A stretch of 5,279 nucleotides of DNA, from positions 1 through 5,279 of the forward strand of contig CANBTK010000205.1 of the NCBI GenBank assembly GCA_947372365.1. Direction: 5' to 3'. Both the position numbers and the translations under genes were made by a program. Below, one piece after another: positions 3,493 through 5,279 of the stretch. Every line of letters begins with the position of its first letter. Within the stretch, counting starts at the first letter, position 1. The notes beneath the pieces were generated by a model. That model made no database searches. It was not told the origin of the DNA and saw nothing but the letters and a program-made list of their open reading frames with translations. This DNA comes from Flavipsychrobacter stenotrophus (lineage in GTDB: Bacteria > Bacteroidota > Bacteroidia > Chitinophagales > Chitinophagaceae).

Positions 3493-5279
3493 ATGAAGAA
3501 ACTTTACTTACTCCTCATGCTGTCATGCCTGAGTTTCATGGGTAACGCGCAAACCGCAGCATCGTACAATTTTACCGCAACAACGGGGGCTTTCAACACG
3601 ATAACGGGTACAGGAACGGCGACCACCGCAATCAGTGCCGATGATGTTACCCAAACTGGTATACCAATAGGTTTTACCTTCAGGTATTGCGGAACGAATT
3701 ATACAGGGTTGTCAGTGTCTTCAAATGGCTGGATATCGCTTGCGAATGCCGGCACAACGGGATTTTCAAGCTATTACAATGATATATCTTCTGTCACTTC
3801 CATAGGCTCGGGCACTGGCCTTCTATTGCCATTCTGGGATGACTTGTGGGGCACCGGGCATACTGCCTATTACCAAACATCGGGCATAGCACCCTACCGT
3901 ACCTTCACATTTGAGTGGAGCAACTGGGCACTTTACCTTGATGTCGTGCATTTTGCCAACTTCCAGGTAATATTATACGAAACCACTAACCAGATAGATT
4001 ATGTTTATGGCACCAGCTCTTACCCAAGCCGTACTGCTTCCATTGGCATAGCCAACAGCCCTTCTGATTACCAATCGCTTAATACAGGCGGTTCATCGCC
4101 TACCCCATCATCATCTACGTTTACTACCGCCATCTCCACATTGCCTGCCAACGGGCAGATTTACAGGTGGAACCCACCAGCTACTGCCTGCTCCGGCACT
4201 CCATCGGCAGGCGTTGCAGTGGCAACCCCGGGCAGCGCGTGCGGCTCTTCCACCATAGGCCTAAGCCTTACCGGCTACACCCTTTTAAGCGGCGTTACTT
4301 ACCAATGGCAAAAATCGGCCGATAATGCAACATGGAGCAATATAACCGGCGCAACCAACCTCTACGCCAGTACTACCGAATCGGCAGCTACTTATTTCCG
4401 CTGCAATGTTACCTGCACGGCCAGTTCTACAACAAGCCCATCTACAAGCATTCTTGTACCTTACACATCAGGCTGTTACTGCACCCCCAGTTATTCCAGC
4501 GCTTATGTGTCCTGCGATTCTTTAGGTATCTCTATTACAGGTTTATCCATCAATGGCACTGCCAGTACATCAATAAACGATATTGCCCATTGCTCCGGTA
4601 CAGGCTACTCTAACCGTACATCGCTTGGCGTTTCATTGTTTGAAGGCGCAACCTATACTGCTACCATCAACGGGTCTTCAACATATGGCATGAACGCGCA
4701 GGCGTGGATAGATTTCAATGATGACTTCACCTTCCAAACCAGCGAAAGCGTGGGTGGTTTGAATAACTACTTTGCATCAGGCACATTCTCTTTAGCTATC
4801 CCATCTGGCTCAGCCCTTGGCACACACAGGATGAGGGTAGTAACTACCGACAATGCATCAGGCCATTCTTATGCTTCTATGAGCCCATGCGCCACGGGCT
4901 ATGCACTAGGCGATGCACGCGATTATTCAGTAACTATTTACCCTGTTTGTGCGGGAACGCCAACTGCAGGCACAGTACATACCAGTGCTTCGCCAGTGTG
5001 TACTGCAGCATCTTTTACGGTAAGCATCACTGGTTATACCATTGCCTCCGGCATTAGTTTCCAATGGCAGACATCGCCCGATGACGCCACCTGGACCGAC
5101 GTTTCCGGCGCCACTAACACCAGCTATACTACTACCGAAAGCGGCAATACTTATTACCGGTGCCAGGCTACCTGTGCTGTAAGCAGTATAACTACACCCT
5201 CGGCAAGTATTTTAGTTACCTTCTTAAGCTCGTGCTATTGCACTCCGTCTTATACATCGGCCAGCGCTGCATGTACTGC
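3493..5279 (+). CDS. Large modular surface protein: signal peptide, beta-sandwich region, repeating Ig-like + GEVED modules (3' end outside window)
   Basis: The frame is open from the ATG at 3493 to the window end: 595 complete codons, no stop. The start is set by a typical signal peptide, MKKLYLLLMLSCLSFMGNAQ, with cleavage after Q20, and by A-rich ACAAAGA before the ATG. Residues 21-226 are a beta-rich N-terminal region containing GFTFRYCG (60-67), SSNGWISL (76-83) and LLPFWDDLWG (111-120), reminiscent of nidogen-like regions but not firmly assigned. Residues 233-323 form an Ig-like module (YQWQKS 270-275, YFRCNVTC 301-308). Residues 328-483 form a GEVED-type domain, opening with CYCTPSY, with a Ca-binding-like loop after W405 (D407, N409, D411) and ending in GDARDY (473-478), a variant of GEVEDY. 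From residue 486 the Ig-like module and a second CYCTPSY begin again. The composition is very rich in Ser, Thr, Ala and Gly. Such proteins are usually T9SS-exported adhesins or surface enzymes; the sorting tail would lie past the window. Confidence 0.94.
   Translation, partial: MKKLYLLLMLSCLSFMGNAQTAASYNFTATTGAFNTITGTGTATTAISADDVTQTGIPIGFTFRYCGTNYTGLSVSSNGWISLANAGTTGFSSYYNDISSVTSIGSGTGLLLPFWDDLWGTGHTAYYQTSGIAPYRTFTFEWSNWALYLDVVHFANFQVILYETTNQIDYVYGTSSYPSRTASIGIANSPSDYQSLNTGGSSPTPSSSTFTTAISTLPANGQIYRWNPPATACSGTPSAGVAVATPGSACGSSTIGLSLTGYTLLSGVTYQWQKSADNATWSNITGATNLYASTTESAATYFRCNVTCTASSTTSPSTSILVPYTSGCYCTPSYSSAYVSCDSLGISITGLSINGTASTSINDIAHCSGTGYSNRTSLGVSLFEGATYTATINGSSTYGMNAQAWIDFNDDFTFQTSESVGGLNNYFASGTFSLAIPSGSALGTHRMRVVTTDNASGHSYASMSPCATGYALGDARDYSVTIYPVCAGTPTAGTVHTSASPVCTAASFTVSITGYTIASGISFQWQTSPDDATWTDVSGATNTSYTTTESGNTYYRCQATCAVSSITTPSASILVTFLSSCYCTPSYTSASAACT
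4189..5279 (+). repeat. Coding tandem repeat, period 759 bp (253 residues), second unit cut by window end
   Basis: Inside the surface-protein gene, landmarks recur with a constant offset of 253 residues: C233/C486, TPSAG 236 / TPTAG 489, YQWQ 270 / FQWQ 523, RC-x-x-TC with cysteines 304 and 308 / 557 and 561, CYCTPSY 328 / 581. Unit 1 spans 4189-4947 and unit 2 starts at 4948. There is no insertion or deletion between the copies over the visible overlap, but the DNA has diverged considerably, so this is an old, selected duplication rather than a recent one. Confidence 0.88.

Noticed and set aside
4332..4613. Plus-strand frame MEQYNRRNQ inside the surface-protein gene
   Set aside because: It is a shifted reading of the Thr/Ser-rich repeat region, producing a Tyr/Leu/Arg-rich product with no start signal; the GEVED frame is clearly the real one.

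Overview
The window looks like a stretch of a Bacteroidota chromosome (Flavobacteriia/Chitinophagia-like). The evidence is a type IX secretion system (T9SS) C-terminal sorting domain on the first gene, signal peptides ending in ...AQ, a GEVED-domain cell-surface protein, A-rich translation starts without Shine-Dalgarno sequences, and a TAnnTTTG-type -7 promoter element. No genus can be assigned from sequence alone.

Layout. (1) 1-456, plus strand: the 3' end of a large secreted protein with one Ig-like repeat and a T9SS sorting tail, closed by a strong, nearly symmetrical hairpin terminator at 485-520. (2) 622-1425, plus: a small outer-membrane beta-barrel protein with about eight strands and a Pro/Ala/Gly-rich N-terminal linker. 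(3) 3078-1441, minus: a tight two-gene operon of a DUF2167 membrane-anchored protein followed 3 nt later by a rhomboid intramembrane serine protease. It converges on the barrel gene with only 15 bp between stop codons. (4) 3079-3492: a 414-bp AT-rich divergent intergenic region. It holds a good promoter for the DUF2167 operon, a candidate 45-codon single-pass membrane protein gene (3202-3339, minus) standing out as a GC-richer island, a tandem 9-bp repeat and an AT-rich inverted repeat. (5) 3493 to beyond the window end, plus: a large modular surface protein with a signal peptide, an N-terminal beta-sandwich-like region, then an Ig-like + GEVED module repeating with an exact period of 253 residues.

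Functionally the window is about the cell envelope: two exported multidomain proteins (one clearly T9SS cargo, the other probably so), one outer-membrane barrel, and an inner-membrane DUF2167/rhomboid pair. I see no CRISPR array, tRNA, rRNA, insertion sequence or defence system, and nothing that amounts to a clear new multi-gene system. The points most worth following are the uncalled small membrane protein and the DUF2167-rhomboid pairing, where the anchored protein is a plausible substrate of the protease.
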